From NCBI GenBank assembly GCA_018672475.1, contig JABHFS010000103.1, positions 1 through 36,104 on the forward strand: 36,104 nucleotides of DNA. The letters run 5' to 3'. The DNA is from Gemmatimonadota bacterium (lineage in GTDB: Bacteria; Latescibacterota; UBA2968; UBA8231). Every line of letters starts with the position of its first letter. The first letter of the stretch is position 1. The notes beneath the pieces were generated by a model. It searched no databases, was not told the origin of the DNA, and saw only the letters and a program-made list of their open reading frames with translations. Of this stretch, positions 15,440-23,994 are shown in pieces. A program made the position numbers and the translations under genes.

Positions 15440-16600
15440 ATGCCACTCAGAATAAACAATAATATATTGTCGATTACTGCCCGGCATGAGATTCGTCGCA
15501 GTTTTACGCGGGTCAATCACCACCTAGAGCGGCTATCTTCAGGCCTTAGAGTCAATCGGGCGAAGGATGATGCGGCAGGTTTGGTCGTGTCTGAAGGTAT
15601 GCGCGGTGAGTTGTCGGGGCTAAATCAAAATGTCCGCAATGCTGAGCAGGCGACCAATTTACTACAAGTCGCCGAAGGATCGTTGCAGGAAGTCAGCAAT
15701 ATCTTGCTGCGGATGCGCGAATTGGCAATGCATTCGTCTTCGAGCACGATTAACGATAAGAATCGCGAAGCGGTGGCGGCTGAATTCAACCAACTCGTTT
15801 CGGAGATTGATCGAGTAGCTCAAACCACCACCTATAATAGGCAGTCTTTGCTGACCGGTTTCGGCAATAGCGTATCGACAACGCTTTCGACTGCGGTTGC
15901 CACCAGCAACACGACGGGTGTCGTTAGGGTGGGGTTGTCGGCAGCCCAGACGGGCACATTTACTTTTGTCGATACTGCAAGTGATAGCGATCTCACTTTG
16001 GGTAATGGAACGGTGACTCAGACGCTGAATATCGGTAGCTTATTGGATGGGGCGACAGTGGCTGCAGGCTCGTCTGTCATCGCCAATTTCGATCGTTTGG
16101 GTATTCAGGTGACTTTGGCAGGGGCGAATGCGACAGGGGCGACCGGAGATTATGTCGATGGTGATTTAAATGGCCAGAATCTGGTCGTCGAGGAAGGCGT
16201 CGGCGGCGTCTTCCAAGTGGGGCCAACCGCGTCGTTTGTCCATCGCATAGAGGTCAGTTTTGCCGATTTGCGGGCATCGGGCAATGAACTCAACTTAGGA
16301 AGGGTCTCGGTTGCGTCGATTGGCTCTGCCCGGCAAGCCCTAGCCAGTATCGATCGGGCGATCACCAATGTCGCGAACGAGCGAGGTAAAATGGGTGCCG
16401 TGCAGAATCGCTTGGACGTCACCATCGCCTATACCGAGAATGAGATCGAAAATATTCAGGCTTCGGAAGCTTCTATTCGCGATGCGGATATTGCTGTAGA
16501 GGTCACCGAGCTTAGTAGGGGACAAATTCTGTTGCAAAGCAGCAATGCGATGCTCGTGCAGGCAAATGCCAGTTCGGTGGCCGCTTTGTCTTTACTCTAA
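15440..16600 (+). CDS. Flagellin
   Basis: The 386-residue flagellin has a canonical N-terminal D0/D1 block (LERLSSGLRVNRAKDDAAGL, then SEGMRGELSGLNQNVRNAEQA) and C-terminal block (ASEASIRDADIAVEVTELSR ... MLVQANASSVAALSLL). The central domain is short and Thr/Ser/Ala-rich and shares motifs with the minus-strand paralogue (TFVD or TFID, LTLGNGTVTQT, QVTLAG, YVDGDLNGQ). AAGGAG at 15424-15429 precedes the ATG. The gene is followed by its own terminator. This copy keeps the conserved residues and is probably the main filament subunit; that ranking is inference. Confidence 0.95.
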   Translation: MPLRINNNILSITARHEIRRSFTRVNHHLERLSSGLRVNRAKDDAAGLVVSEGMRGELSGLNQNVRNAEQATNLLQVAEGSLQEVSNILLRMRELAMHSSSSTINDKNREAVAAEFNQLVSEIDRVAQTTTYNRQSLLTGFGNSVSTTLSTAVATSNTTGVVRVGLSAAQTGTFTFVDTASDSDLTLGNGTVTQTLNIGSLLDGATVAAGSSVIANFDRLGIQVTLAGANATGATGDYVDGDLNGQNLVVEEGVGGVFQVGPTASFVHRIEVSFADLRASGNELNLGRVSVASIGSARQALASIDRAITNVANERGKMGAVQNRLDVTIAYTENEIENIQASEASIRDADIAVEVTELSRGQILLQSSNAMLVQANASSVAALSLL

Positions 16601-16646
16601 ACGAAACTTTCTCGAATAATTGAAGTTAAATACAGTATGGTAACGG

Positions 16647-16675
16647 GGCTGTTCCCGAAGGGGGCGGCCTTTTGT
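16647..16675 (+). terminator. Intrinsic terminator of the flagellin gene
   Basis: GGCTGTTCCC at 16647-16656 pairs with GGGGGCGGCC at 16660-16669 (ten pairs, three of them G-U) around a GAA loop, followed by TTTT. It lies 47 bases after the flagellin stop. Confidence 0.65.
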
Positions 16676-16728
16676 CGTTTGAGCCGGCTTGACGATTTGG
16701 GGGTCAAGGGATATGTTTGCTCCACCTT

Positions 16729-17757
16729 ATGAAGCTGGCGGACTACGATTTTAATCTTCCTGAAGAGCTGATTGCCCAGCATCCGACCCCCGAGCGCGAT
16801 CAGTCCCGCCTTTTGCTTGTGGACCGTGCGACCGGTTCGCTGCAACACTTGCAATTCCGCAATATTGTCGATCAGTTGGAATCGGGTGATGCTCTCGTCC
16901 TAAACCAAACTCGGGTTATGCCGGCTAGGCTTATTGGCCACAAGGCGGATACGGGTGGGCGGGTAGAATTATTGTTAATTCGGCCTTTGCCCTCGGGCGA
17001 TTGGTTGTCTATGGGGCGTCCTGGACGCGGTTTAAAACCGGGTACCCGGCTGGTGTTTGGCGATGGGGTGTTGGACGCGCAAGTCGTTCAACGGTTGCAG
17101 GGAGGGCGATTTCAGATTCATTTCGATGCGGTTGATTTACAGCGTCGAATGGAGGAAGTCGGTGAAATACCCTTGCCTCCCTATATTCGCCGTTCGCCCG
17201 ACGCGGTTGATCAGGATCGCTATCAGACCGTATTTGCGGATCGTCCTGGGGCGGTCGCCGCGCCAACCGCTGGGTTGCATTTCACTCCGGAATTGATCGC
17301 CGCAATTGAGGCTAAGGGGGTAACTGTTCTCAAGGTGCTATTGCATGTGGGGCCGGGGACTTTTGAACCGGTGCGTTGCGATGATCCGCGCGAGCATCAA
17401 CTCGAAGCCGAATATTGTGAAATAGATGCGAAAACAGTCGAAACCCTTAAGCGATGTCGTGAGGCGGGTGGCCGAGTTGTTGCGGTGGGCACGACGGTGG
17501 TGAGGACTTTGGAATCTGGGGTTGATTCAGCAGGAGACCTGCAGGTCTTTAAGGGCTTTGCGAATAAATTTATCTATCCACCCTACCAGTTCGGTGCTGT
17601 CGATGTGCTGGTGACCAATTTCCACCTGCCTTGTTCGAGCCTTTTATTTTTGGTCGCTGCTTTTGTCGGTAAGGACCGACTTTTTGCCGCTTATCGCGAA
17701 GCCGTCGAACGAGCATATCGTTTTTACAGTTATGGCGATGCCATGATGATCTGTTAA
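16729..17757 (+). CDS. queA: S-adenosylmethionine:tRNA ribosyltransferase-isomerase
   Basis: QueA transfers and rearranges the ribosyl part of SAM onto 7-aminomethyl-7-deazaguanine in tRNA, making epoxyqueuosine. With ATG 16729 the product has 342 residues and begins MKLADYDFNLPEELIAQHP, the normal family start. A TTG at 16717 with AAGGG six bases upstream is an alternative. Family motifs include LVLNQTRVMPARL-type, EVGEIPLPPYI, RYQTVFA, the AAPTAGLHFT block, HVGPGTF and NFHLPCSSLLFLVAAF. Its stop is 8 bases before ispDF. Confidence 0.95.
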   Translation: MKLADYDFNLPEELIAQHPTPERDQSRLLLVDRATGSLQHLQFRNIVDQLESGDALVLNQTRVMPARLIGHKADTGGRVELLLIRPLPSGDWLSMGRPGRGLKPGTRLVFGDGVLDAQVVQRLQGGRFQIHFDAVDLQRRMEEVGEIPLPPYIRRSPDAVDQDRYQTVFADRPGAVAAPTAGLHFTPELIAAIEAKGVTVLKVLLHVGPGTFEPVRCDDPREHQLEAEYCEIDAKTVETLKRCREAGGRVVAVGTTVVRTLESGVDSAGDLQVFKGFANKFIYPPYQFGAVDVLVTNFHLPCSSLLFLVAAFVGKDRLFAAYREAVERAYRFYSYGDAMMIC

Positions 17758-17765
17758 ATCCTATT

Positions 17766-18935
17766 ATGGAACATGTTACAGCGATTGTTCCCGCCGGTGG
17801 CCGTGGGGAAAGAATGGGGTCAGACCAGCCCAAGCAATACCTTAGCTTGGGGGGACGACCTGTGCTCTGGCATGTGCTTGCACGCCTTGAAGCCAGCCCG
17901 TCGATCACTGATATCGTTTTGGTACTGCGGCCAGAAGACTTTGATCACTGTCGGCAAGAGGTGCTCGAACCTGGAGGTTTCGCTAAGGTTCGGGCAGTTG
18001 TACCTGGAGGTGTCCAGCGTCGGGAGTCCGTGTATCTGGGGTTGCAACAAAGCGCGGCCGATATCGTCTTGATCCACGATGCGGTGCGCCCTTTTTTTTC
18101 TCAAGCCCTTTTGGCACGGGTTATCGAGGCGACGCGCGAATACGGTGCCGCTCTACCGGGTTTACAGGTCATCGAGACGATTAAGGAAGTTGTGGAAGGC
18201 CGCGTCATTGGCACGCCCCAGCGCGAAAAATTGTGGCGGGCGCAAACTCCGCAGGGATTTGATCGGAAACTTCTGCAACGGGCGCACAATGAGGCTGGTA
18301 GCGATAGGGAGGCCACCGACGATGCGATGTTGGTCGAGCAGTTAGGACATGTTGTCCGCATCGTGGAAGGGGAGGCGGACAATCTTAAAATCACTACGCC
18401 CGAAGACCTGGCTTGGGCAGAGTGGGTATTGCAAGAAAGGGGAGAGACTATGAGCGCAAGGGGTATGCGCATAGGGCAGGGCTACGATGTGCATCGCCTC
18501 GCGGAAGACCGCGCTTTAGTCTTGGGCGGCGTAGTCGTGCCTTTTGAGTTGGGGCTGGCAGGTCATTCCGACGCCGATGTGCTGACGCACGCGATAATCG
18601 ACGCACTATTGGGTGCATTGTCGGCAGGGGATATCGGACGGCTCTTTCCGGATACCGACGCGCAATACGAGAATATATCAAGCCTAATTTTGCTTGCCAG
18701 GGTTCGCGAACTGATGGACGAACGCGGTGCCCAGCTTACCCATATTGATGCGGTGATAATGGCACAGCGGCCCAAGCTTGCGCCCTATATAGATGGTATG
18801 CGGGAGGTGTTAGCCGAGACCTTGCGCGTGGAAATTGATAAGGTCTCGCTCAAGGCTACAACCACCGAGCATTTGGGCTTTGTAGGGCGCGAAGAAGGTA
18901 TGGCGGCGCAAGCCGTGGCGATGTTGGAACTCTAA
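17766..18935 (+). CDS. ispDF: Bifunctional IspD/IspF of the MEP isoprenoid pathway
   Basis: One 389-residue chain carries two non-consecutive MEP-pathway enzymes. Residues 1-226 are IspD, a CTP-dependent cytidylyltransferase, with VPAGGRGERMG (8-18), PKQYL, HDAVRPF and the ATDDAMLVE motif. From about residue 234 it is IspF, the 2-C-methyl-D-erythritol-2,4-cyclodiphosphate synthase, with GYDVH (metal ligands Asp241 and His243), GHSDADVLTHA (His275), a GDIGRLFPDTD loop and KATTTEHLGFVGR. Such fusions are known in alpha- and epsilonproteobacteria. Both halves keep their catalytic residues. Confidence 0.96.
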   Translation: MEHVTAIVPAGGRGERMGSDQPKQYLSLGGRPVLWHVLARLEASPSITDIVLVLRPEDFDHCRQEVLEPGGFAKVRAVVPGGVQRRESVYLGLQQSAADIVLIHDAVRPFFSQALLARVIEATREYGAALPGLQVIETIKEVVEGRVIGTPQREKLWRAQTPQGFDRKLLQRAHNEAGSDREATDDAMLVEQLGHVVRIVEGEADNLKITTPEDLAWAEWVLQERGETMSARGMRIGQGYDVHRLAEDRALVLGGVVVPFELGLAGHSDADVLTHAIIDALLGALSAGDIGRLFPDTDAQYENISSLILLARVRELMDERGAQLTHIDAVIMAQRPKLAPYIDGMREVLAETLRVEIDKVSLKATTTEHLGFVGREEGMAAQAVAMLEL

Positions 18936-18938
18936 GGT

Positions 18939-19547
18939 ATGGCGGCCTATCTGGAATCCTTGATTGCAGAGTTATCCGGAATCGATCCGATTTGGGCTTA
19001 TTGCATTCTATTGCTCAGTGCTTTTTTGGAGAATGTAATCCCGCCTGTACCGGGCGATACGGTGGTCGTATTCAGTGCTTATCTGGTCGGACGGGGCACG
19101 TTGGGGCTTTGGCCGGTTTTTCTAACGACCTGGATCGGCGGTACGGCCGGTTTCTTGGGCATGTACTATTTGGGCTATAGTCGGGGCCGCGCTTTTTTTA
19201 CAAGCCGTGGTGGCCGCTTTTTTTCGCTTGAGGGACTGGCTAAGGCCGAGTATTGGTTGCAGCGCTATGGCGTTATTCTCCTCCTCGGTAATCGCTTTTT
19301 GAGCGGGATCCGCTCTGTTATCGCCATCGGTGCGGGACTTGGGGGGATGAAGTGGATGACGGTAGCGGTCTGTGGCGCGATCAGTACGGCTGTATGGAAT
19401 GGGTTGCTGCTTTACGCCGGACTGATGGTCGGGCAGAACTGGGAGCAGGTGACTGGGCTACTCAAGCAATACAATATAGTGCTCCTTGGGCTTTTGCTTT
19501 TGCTCGTCGTGGTCTTCCTTTGGCGCTGGTGGGCGAAGCGGTCTTGA
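18939..19547 (+). CDS. DedA-family membrane protein
   Basis: The 202-residue protein has four to five hydrophobic segments and the DedA (SNARE-associated/VTT) pattern: an N-terminal ENVIPPVPGDTVVVFSAYL re-entrant segment, GGTAGFLGMYYLGYSRGR, then GNRFLSGIRSVIAIGAGLGGM. DedA proteins are implicated in lipid-carrier flipping and membrane homeostasis. It starts 3 bases after ispDF, and its C-terminus is basic (WRWWAKRS). The end of the gene overlaps a possible -35 box of the downstream ribosomal-protein promoter. Confidence 0.9.
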   Translation: MAAYLESLIAELSGIDPIWAYCILLLSAFLENVIPPVPGDTVVVFSAYLVGRGTLGLWPVFLTTWIGGTAGFLGMYYLGYSRGRAFFTSRGGRFFSLEGLAKAEYWLQRYGVILLLGNRFLSGIRSVIAIGAGLGGMKWMTVAVCGAISTAVWNGLLLYAGLMVGQNWEQVTGLLKQYNIVLLGLLLLLVVVFLWRWWAKRS

Positions 19548-19608
19548 CAAGTGTGGTTCGAGGACTTAATTTCTGACTTTTATTCAGGTTATGTGCGTCC
19601 TATATAAT
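19544..19608 (+). promoter_or_regulatory. Promoter candidates in front of rplM-rpsI
   Basis: TTGACA at 19544-19549, inside the last codons of the DedA gene, is followed after 17 bases by TAATTT at 19567-19572. A second, perfect TATAAT is at 19603-19608 but lacks a convincing -35. Both lie 50-115 bases upstream of rplM. Confidence 0.45.
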
Positions 19609-19658
19609 AAGTGAACGGGTGTCGATCGCAGGCCCTCGTTCGGAGCAACGGAACTGAG

Positions 19659-20093
19659 ATGAACAATATTACCTATACGCCCAAAGCTGGCGATGTCGAG
19701 CGGCTATGGTTCGTGGTAGACGCTACGGACAAAATCCTCGGGCGATTAGCTTCTGAGATAGCCCAAGTGCTGCGCGGCAAGCGCAAGCCGCAATATGCTC
19801 CGCATGCCGATGTTGGCGATCACGTAATTGTGATCAATGCCGAAAAAATCAAGATCACGGGCAACAAGGCCGAGCAGAAAGTCTATTATCGCCATACCGG
19901 TTATCCTGGTGGTTTGCGGACTACGCCTTATCGTCGCATGCAGGAACGGCATCCCGACCGTATTATCCGCAAGGCGGTGCAGGGCATGCTGCCCCACACC
20001 AAACTGGGGCGGTTGCAACTCAAGAAACTTCGCGTCTACGCCGGTGGTGATCATCGGCACGAAGCGCAAAATCCCCAGCCTCTCGAACTTTAA
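19659..20093 (+). CDS. rplM: 50S ribosomal protein L13
   Basis: The 144-residue protein has the L13 pattern [48 protein letters not shown] and the terminal [18 protein letters not shown]13 binds 23S rRNA early in large-subunit assembly. ATG 19659 gives the family N-terminus ([17 protein letters not shown]); an in-frame upstream start at 19611 would add 16 unrelated residues. The next gene is rpsI, the universal L13-S9 pair. Confidence 0.97.
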   Translation: MNNITYTPKAGDVERLWFVVDATDKILGRLASEIAQVLRGKRKPQYAPHADVGDHVIVINAEKIKITGNKAEQKVYYRHTGYPGGLRTTPYRRMQERHPDRIIRKAVQGMLPHTKLGRLQLKKLRVYAGGDHRHEAQNPQPLEL

Positions 20094-20118
20094 TCCGCGA
20101 TAGAGATAATGAGCGCCC

Positions 20119-20511
20119 ATGTCTGAAGAAAGATTTGAAGCCACCGGCCGTAGAAAGACCTCGGTAGCCCGGGTTCGCCTGCATCCTGGCGATGGTACCA
20201 TTTATGTCAACGGTCGTGCTGTTGCAGAGTATTTGCGGCGGGACTCCTTGGAGATGATCCTGGTCCAACCGCTCGAACTGACCGAGACTAGAACCACTTT
20301 CAATATTCATATCTCCACCCGAGGTGGCGGTTTGCGCGGCCAGGCCGGTGCGGCCAGTTTGGGCATTGCCCGAGCCCTAATGGCTTATAATCCAGAGTTG
20401 CGTGGGGCGTTAAAAAAGGGTGGATTTCTGACGCGCGACGCACGTGAGAAAGAGCGTAAGAAGTACGGTTTGGCTGGAGCTCGCAAGAAGTTCCAATTCT
20501 CGAAGCGCTAA
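20119..20511 (+). CDS. rpsI: 30S ribosomal protein S9
   Basis: The 130-residue protein shows ATGRRKTSVARVRL at the start, GGGLRGQAGAASLGIARAL in the middle and the basic tail ending KKFQFSKR, the part of S9 that reaches the P-site tRNA. It lies 25 bases after rplM and is co-transcribed. The terminal Lys-Arg dipeptide is conserved. Confidence 0.97.
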   Translation: MSEERFEATGRRKTSVARVRLHPGDGTIYVNGRAVAEYLRRDSLEMILVQPLELTETRTTFNIHISTRGGGLRGQAGAASLGIARALMAYNPELRGALKKGGFLTRDAREKERKKYGLAGARKKFQFSKR

Positions 20512-20630
20512 GCCGATCCAAATACACACGCTTCCCGATGCACAGCAGAGAGTGTCCCGTGGGTGTTATATGTCCGCGGGGCTTCTGTGTGTAGAAGAGG
20601 GGGGCGGAGGTTCAACTCAAAGGAGTTAGC

Positions 20631-21404
20631 ATGGCTGATTTTACGATCCGCGACCTATTGGAAGCTGGAACCCATTTTGGGCACCAGACCAAGCGTTGGA
20701 ATCCCAAGATGCGCCCCTATATCTTCACAGAGCGCAATGGCATCCATATCATTGATCTGCAGAAGACTGTCGGCAAGATAGAAGCCGCCTGCGAGACGGT
20801 TCGCAAGACGGTTCGCGCCGGCAAAACGGTGCTTTTCGTCAGCACCAAGAAGCAGGGTCGAGATATCGTGCGCGAGGAGGCCGAACGCTGTGGAATGTCT
20901 TATGTCACCGAGCGTTGGCTCGGTGGGATGCTGACCAACTGGCAGACCATTCGCAAGAGCATTCGCCACCTCGAGCATCTCGATCGCATTTCGACAGATG
21001 GCACGTATGAGAAGCTCAAGAAAAAGGAAGTCTTGTTGCTCGAAAAGGAGCGGGGGCGGCTACAGCGGACCTTGGCCGGTATTCGCAATATGGGTGGTTT
21101 ACCCGGCTTGGTCTTTCTTATCGACATTAAAAAAGAGAATATTGCAGTAAGTGAAGCGGTCAAGTTAGGCATCCCCTCCGTGGCGATCGTCGATACCAAC
21201 TGCGACCCCGAATTGGTTACTTATCCGATCCCCGGTAACGATGACGCTATTCGATCGATCGGTCTTATCGCCCATTTGATCGCCGATGCGGCGATCGAAG
21301 GTAAGTCCGAAGCGGATGCGGAGAAAGAAGCCCGCGCAGACAAACAAGAGGCGAGTGAGGCTGAGGCTCCGGCCGCGCCGGTTGTTGCGGATAAGGCCGT
21401 ATAA
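20631..21404 (+). CDS. rpsB: 30S ribosomal protein S2
   Basis: The 257-residue protein has the S2 core ([64 protein letters not shown]) and an acidic, alanine-rich C-terminal tail beyond residue ~225. AAGGAG lies seven bases before the ATG. A 119-base leader separates it from rpsI; it contains G-rich and C-rich stretches but I see no defined autoregulatory fold. Confidence 0.97.
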   Translation: MADFTIRDLLEAGTHFGHQTKRWNPKMRPYIFTERNGIHIIDLQKTVGKIEAACETVRKTVRAGKTVLFVSTKKQGRDIVREEAERCGMSYVTERWLGGMLTNWQTIRKSIRHLEHLDRISTDGTYEKLKKKEVLLLEKERGRLQRTLAGIRNMGGLPGLVFLIDIKKENIAVSEAVKLGIPSVAIVDTNCDPELVTYPIPGNDDAIRSIGLIAHLIADAAIEGKSEADAEKEARADKQEASEAEAPAAPVVADKAV

Positions 21405-21451
21405 TTTTTATTTTCTCACAGTGATTCAATAATTATCGAGAGTAAATTACG

Positions 21452-22054
21452 ATGGCAGAGATTACAGCACAGGCAGTAAAGGATCTCCGGAAAAAGACCG
21501 GATTGGGCATGATGGACTGCAAAAAAGCCCTAACGGAAACCGATGGCGATGTTGAAAAGGCCATTGAGCACTTGCGGAAAAAGGGTATGTCCGCGGTGGA
21601 GAAACGCGCGGGTCGTGATGCCAGCGAGGGCTTGATTGAAGCTTATATCCATCAAGGCAGTCGCCTCGGTGTCATGGTTGAGGTCAATTGCGAGACTGAT
21701 TTTGTCGCTCGCACCGGCGATTTTCAAGCCTTCGCCAAAGATGTCGCGATGCATATCGCGGCCTCACAGCCATTTGCCGTTGACCGCGAAAGTGTCCCGG
21801 CCGACCTGATTGAACGGGAAAAGGCTATCTTCCTGGAGCAAGCTAAAAACGAGGGCAAGCCCGAACATATCGCCGAGAAGATCGTCGAGGGCCGCTTGGA
21901 GAAATACTTCCAGGAGAATTGCTTGTTGGAACAGCCCTTTGTCAAGAATCCCGATCAGACTATCAGCGAATTGATCACTGAGTTGACGGCCAAGATCGGC
22001 GAGAAGATTTCCGTGCGCCGCTTCGAGCGTTTTATTCTCGGGGATGGCGCCTGA
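21452..22054 (+). CDS. tsf: Elongation factor Ts, short form
   Basis: EF-Ts exchanges GDP for GTP on EF-Tu. The 200-residue length is the short bacterial form with one core subdomain. The N-terminal UBA-like part has VKDLRKKTGLGMMDCKKAL, including the Thr-Gly-Leu-Gly-Met motif that contacts EF-Tu. It is followed by VEVNCETDFVARTGDF and a C-terminal QPFVKNPDQTI segment. It forms the conserved rpsB-tsf pair, 47 bases apart. Confidence 0.97.
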   Translation: MAEITAQAVKDLRKKTGLGMMDCKKALTETDGDVEKAIEHLRKKGMSAVEKRAGRDASEGLIEAYIHQGSRLGVMVEVNCETDFVARTGDFQAFAKDVAMHIAASQPFAVDRESVPADLIEREKAIFLEQAKNEGKPEHIAEKIVEGRLEKYFQENCLLEQPFVKNPDQTISELITELTAKIGEKISVRRFERFILGDGA

Positions 22055-22092
22055 GCTGAAGGTTCGTATTAGCCAACCTGGGAGAAGCCACC

Positions 22093-22653
22093 ATGTTGGA
22101 AGAGATTATTGAAGAAGTAAAAGATAGCATGGAGAAGGGGATCGAATCCCTGCGGCGGAACTTGGGCGCTATTCGCACTGGTCGTGCAGCTCCTGCGATG
22201 CTCGATAATGTTAAAGTCGAGTATTACGGCAATCAAACGCCATTGAACCAGATGGCGAATATCAGTGTGCCGGAACCGCGCCTATTGGTGGTTAAGCCCT
22301 GGGAAGCTAATCAGATTCCCGAAATCGAAAAGGCACTTATCGCCGACAAGAGTCTTGGTCTCAACCCCTCTAACGACGGGGCTGTTATTCGCTTGCCGAT
22401 TCCCGAATTGACAGAGGAGCGGCGGATAGAGATCACCAAGGTCGCAAGAACTCGGGCCGAGGAGGGGCGGGTAGCCGTACGCCATGCGCGTCGAGATGGG
22501 ATCGACCTGCTCCAGCAATCTCAAAAGGATGGCGATATATCCGAAGACGAGTCGCGTAGCGCTCAAGAGATCGTGCAGAAGTTGACCGACGAATACGTCA
22601 ACCGAGTTGAAGAAATCGTCAAGAACAAGGAAGCGGAGATCATGGAGGTCTGA
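22093..22653 (+). CDS. frr: Ribosome recycling factor
   Basis: The 186-residue protein splits post-termination ribosomes together with EF-G. Diagnostic motifs are LRRNLGAIRTGRAAPAMLDNV, YYGNQTPLNQMANISVPEPR, and the helical RRIEITKVARTRAEEGRVAVRHARRD with the conserved arginine. GGGAG precedes the ATG. It follows tsf directly with a 38-base gap. The pyrH gene that usually sits between tsf and frr is absent here. Confidence 0.97.
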   Translation: MLEEIIEEVKDSMEKGIESLRRNLGAIRTGRAAPAMLDNVKVEYYGNQTPLNQMANISVPEPRLLVVKPWEANQIPEIEKALIADKSLGLNPSNDGAVIRLPIPELTEERRIEITKVARTRAEEGRVAVRHARRDGIDLLQQSQKDGDISEDESRSAQEIVQKLTDEYVNRVEEIVKNKEAEIMEV

Positions 22654-22675
22654 TCATCCCTCCATACTGTATTGC

Positions 22676-22711
22676 AGCGGTTTGCCCTAGTGGTAAACCG
22701 CTTTATTTTTT
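22676..22711 (+). terminator. Intrinsic terminator after frr
   Basis: AGCGGTTTGCC at 22676-22686 and GGTAAACCGCT at 22691-22701 form an 11-pair stem (one G-U) with a 5-base loop CTAGT, followed by TTATTTTTT. It closes the rpsB-tsf-frr operon. Its T tract overlaps the stop codon of the convergent gene. Confidence 0.9.
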
Positions 22712-23230
22712 GGGTTTTTTACGATCTTGCAACTGATTTATTTTATCGAGCAGATCGCCTTCGATTGTAGTGCGATCACGGCCTTCGGCAGGACGCTCTG
22801 ACGCCGTTGGCTGTTTAAATTCGCGTTGCGACCGTTCTGGGCGACGCCTTTGCGGTTCAGTCGGTGGCGTGGTTTCGGGCAAGGCTTCGGACGGATCGGG
22901 TGCCACGGTAGGCAACAGATCGATCTTGCATTGTTGTAAGTGGGCCATATCCTCGTAGTTGAGCAGATGCGCTTGGCGTTCGACGAGCGCGATATGGAGT
23001 AGGTCTAGCGCATTTTCCGCTTCTTGGCGTTTTGCGGCGATAGCCTCTTCGTCGAGCGCGTCAAGTTCGGCGAGGTAGATTTGCAATTCGCGACCGAGAA
23101 GCTGTCTGCGGCCAGAGGCCAGCCTGAGTTCAAGGCGTGTCCGTTTACGCTGGCGAGCTAATAGAAATAGGCCAAGGGCCAATAGCAAAGCCAGGACGAG
23201 CAGGGTGACTATAATAATCCAATTGGGCAC
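22703..23230 (-). CDS. Hypothetical single-pass membrane protein with coiled coil
   Basis: The 175-residue product starts with a transmembrane helix (residues 4-24), a basic stop-transfer stretch, then a helical region with heptad-like charge (about 25-110) and a Pro/Arg/Glu-rich tail (110-175). No family is recognised. The start is GTG 23228-23230; no better start is visible. It converges on frr and shares its terminator region. Confidence 0.55.
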   Translation of the reverse strand: MPNWIIIVTLLVLALLLALGLFLLARQRKRTRLELRLASGRRQLLGRELQIYLAELDALDEEAIAAKRQEAENALDLLHIALVERQAHLLNYEDMAHLQQCKIDLLPTVAPDPSEALPETTPPTEPQRRRPERSQREFKQPTASERPAEGRDRTTIEGDLLDKINQLQDRKKPKK

Positions 23231-23351
23231 AGGCTATTCGCAGTTGAGTGGAGTGGAGTGGATCTTGCGTGAAATAAAGAGATATATGTAATTTAAAGCT
23301 CCTCTTCGTGCGTCCGCAAGCCAATACACCACTGTGGAGATACTAAGGCAT

Positions 23352-23987
23352 ATGTCAGGCAGCGAAGATTTAGAACGACTCCAGACGGAAATCGACCGGT
23401 TAGAGCGAGAAAATGAGAAATTACGTATAAGCAACCGCCGTTGGATGCGGATTGCTGGAACCGATGGCCTGACGGGACTACCTAATAAGGTATTCTTTAG
23501 CACAGCGCTCTTACCGCAGATTATTAGTTCCGCGAATGCTGAAGGACGGGGTTTCGTTTGCATTATGGTCGCTCCCGATAAGCTCGGCGATATCAACCAG
23601 AAATACGGCCGTGAAGGGGGAGACCAAATCGTCAATGGGTTGTCCGAGTATCTCAAGGAGAATGTGGAGGCCGACGAGAAACTTGTGCATATCGATGGGG
23701 CGAATTTTGTCGTCATCGTGCCCAAGGGCGACCAAGCACAGGCCAAGCGCCGGACCCGGCAGATTCGTGCCCAAGTGGTTTCTCGGCATTTTGAGTGTGG
23801 CGGCGAGGCGGTCACGCTGACGTTGAGCATGGGAGTAACCATTCAACCTGCCGAACCGCAGGGTGCGGGAACGAAGGTCAAGGAAGTTGCTGAAGATCTC
23901 CTGAGGCGGATGGGGGTCGCCCTCGATCAAGCCAAGAAACAAGGCGGTGACAAGGTGGTTGAGGATTTCGAGGCCGACGAAGCCTAG
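23352..23987 (+). CDS. GGDEF-domain protein with degenerate active site
   Basis: The 211-residue protein has an N-terminal coiled coil (residues 5-28) and a GGDEF-type domain. TDGLTGLPNKVFF (38-49) is the normal opening. The expected GGDEF signature reads DGANF (115-119) and the first metal-binding Asp position reads Ala (MVAPDKLG). Diguanylate cyclase activity is therefore unlikely; a c-di-GMP-binding, GTP-binding or scaffold role is possible. ATG 23352 has AAGG upstream and gives the natural coiled-coil start; an in-frame GTG at 23334 is an alternative. It is followed by the prenyltransferase gene on the same strand. Confidence 0.82.
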   Translation: MSGSEDLERLQTEIDRLERENEKLRISNRRWMRIAGTDGLTGLPNKVFFSTALLPQIISSANAEGRGFVCIMVAPDKLGDINQKYGREGGDQIVNGLSEYLKENVEADEKLVHIDGANFVVIVPKGDQAQAKRRTRQIRAQVVSRHFECGGEAVTLTLSMGVTIQPAEPQGAGTKVKEVAEDLLRRMGVALDQAKKQGGDKVVEDFEADEA

Positions 23988-23994
23988 TCGAATT

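Noticed and set aside
23235..23251. Tandem GAGTG triplicate
   Set aside because: Three copies of a five-base unit are too short to call a functional repeat.
23234..23842. Long minus-strand open frame opposite the GGDEF gene
   Set aside because: It is serine- and arginine-rich with no domain, and it lies antisense to a gene with clear GGDEF-domain features.
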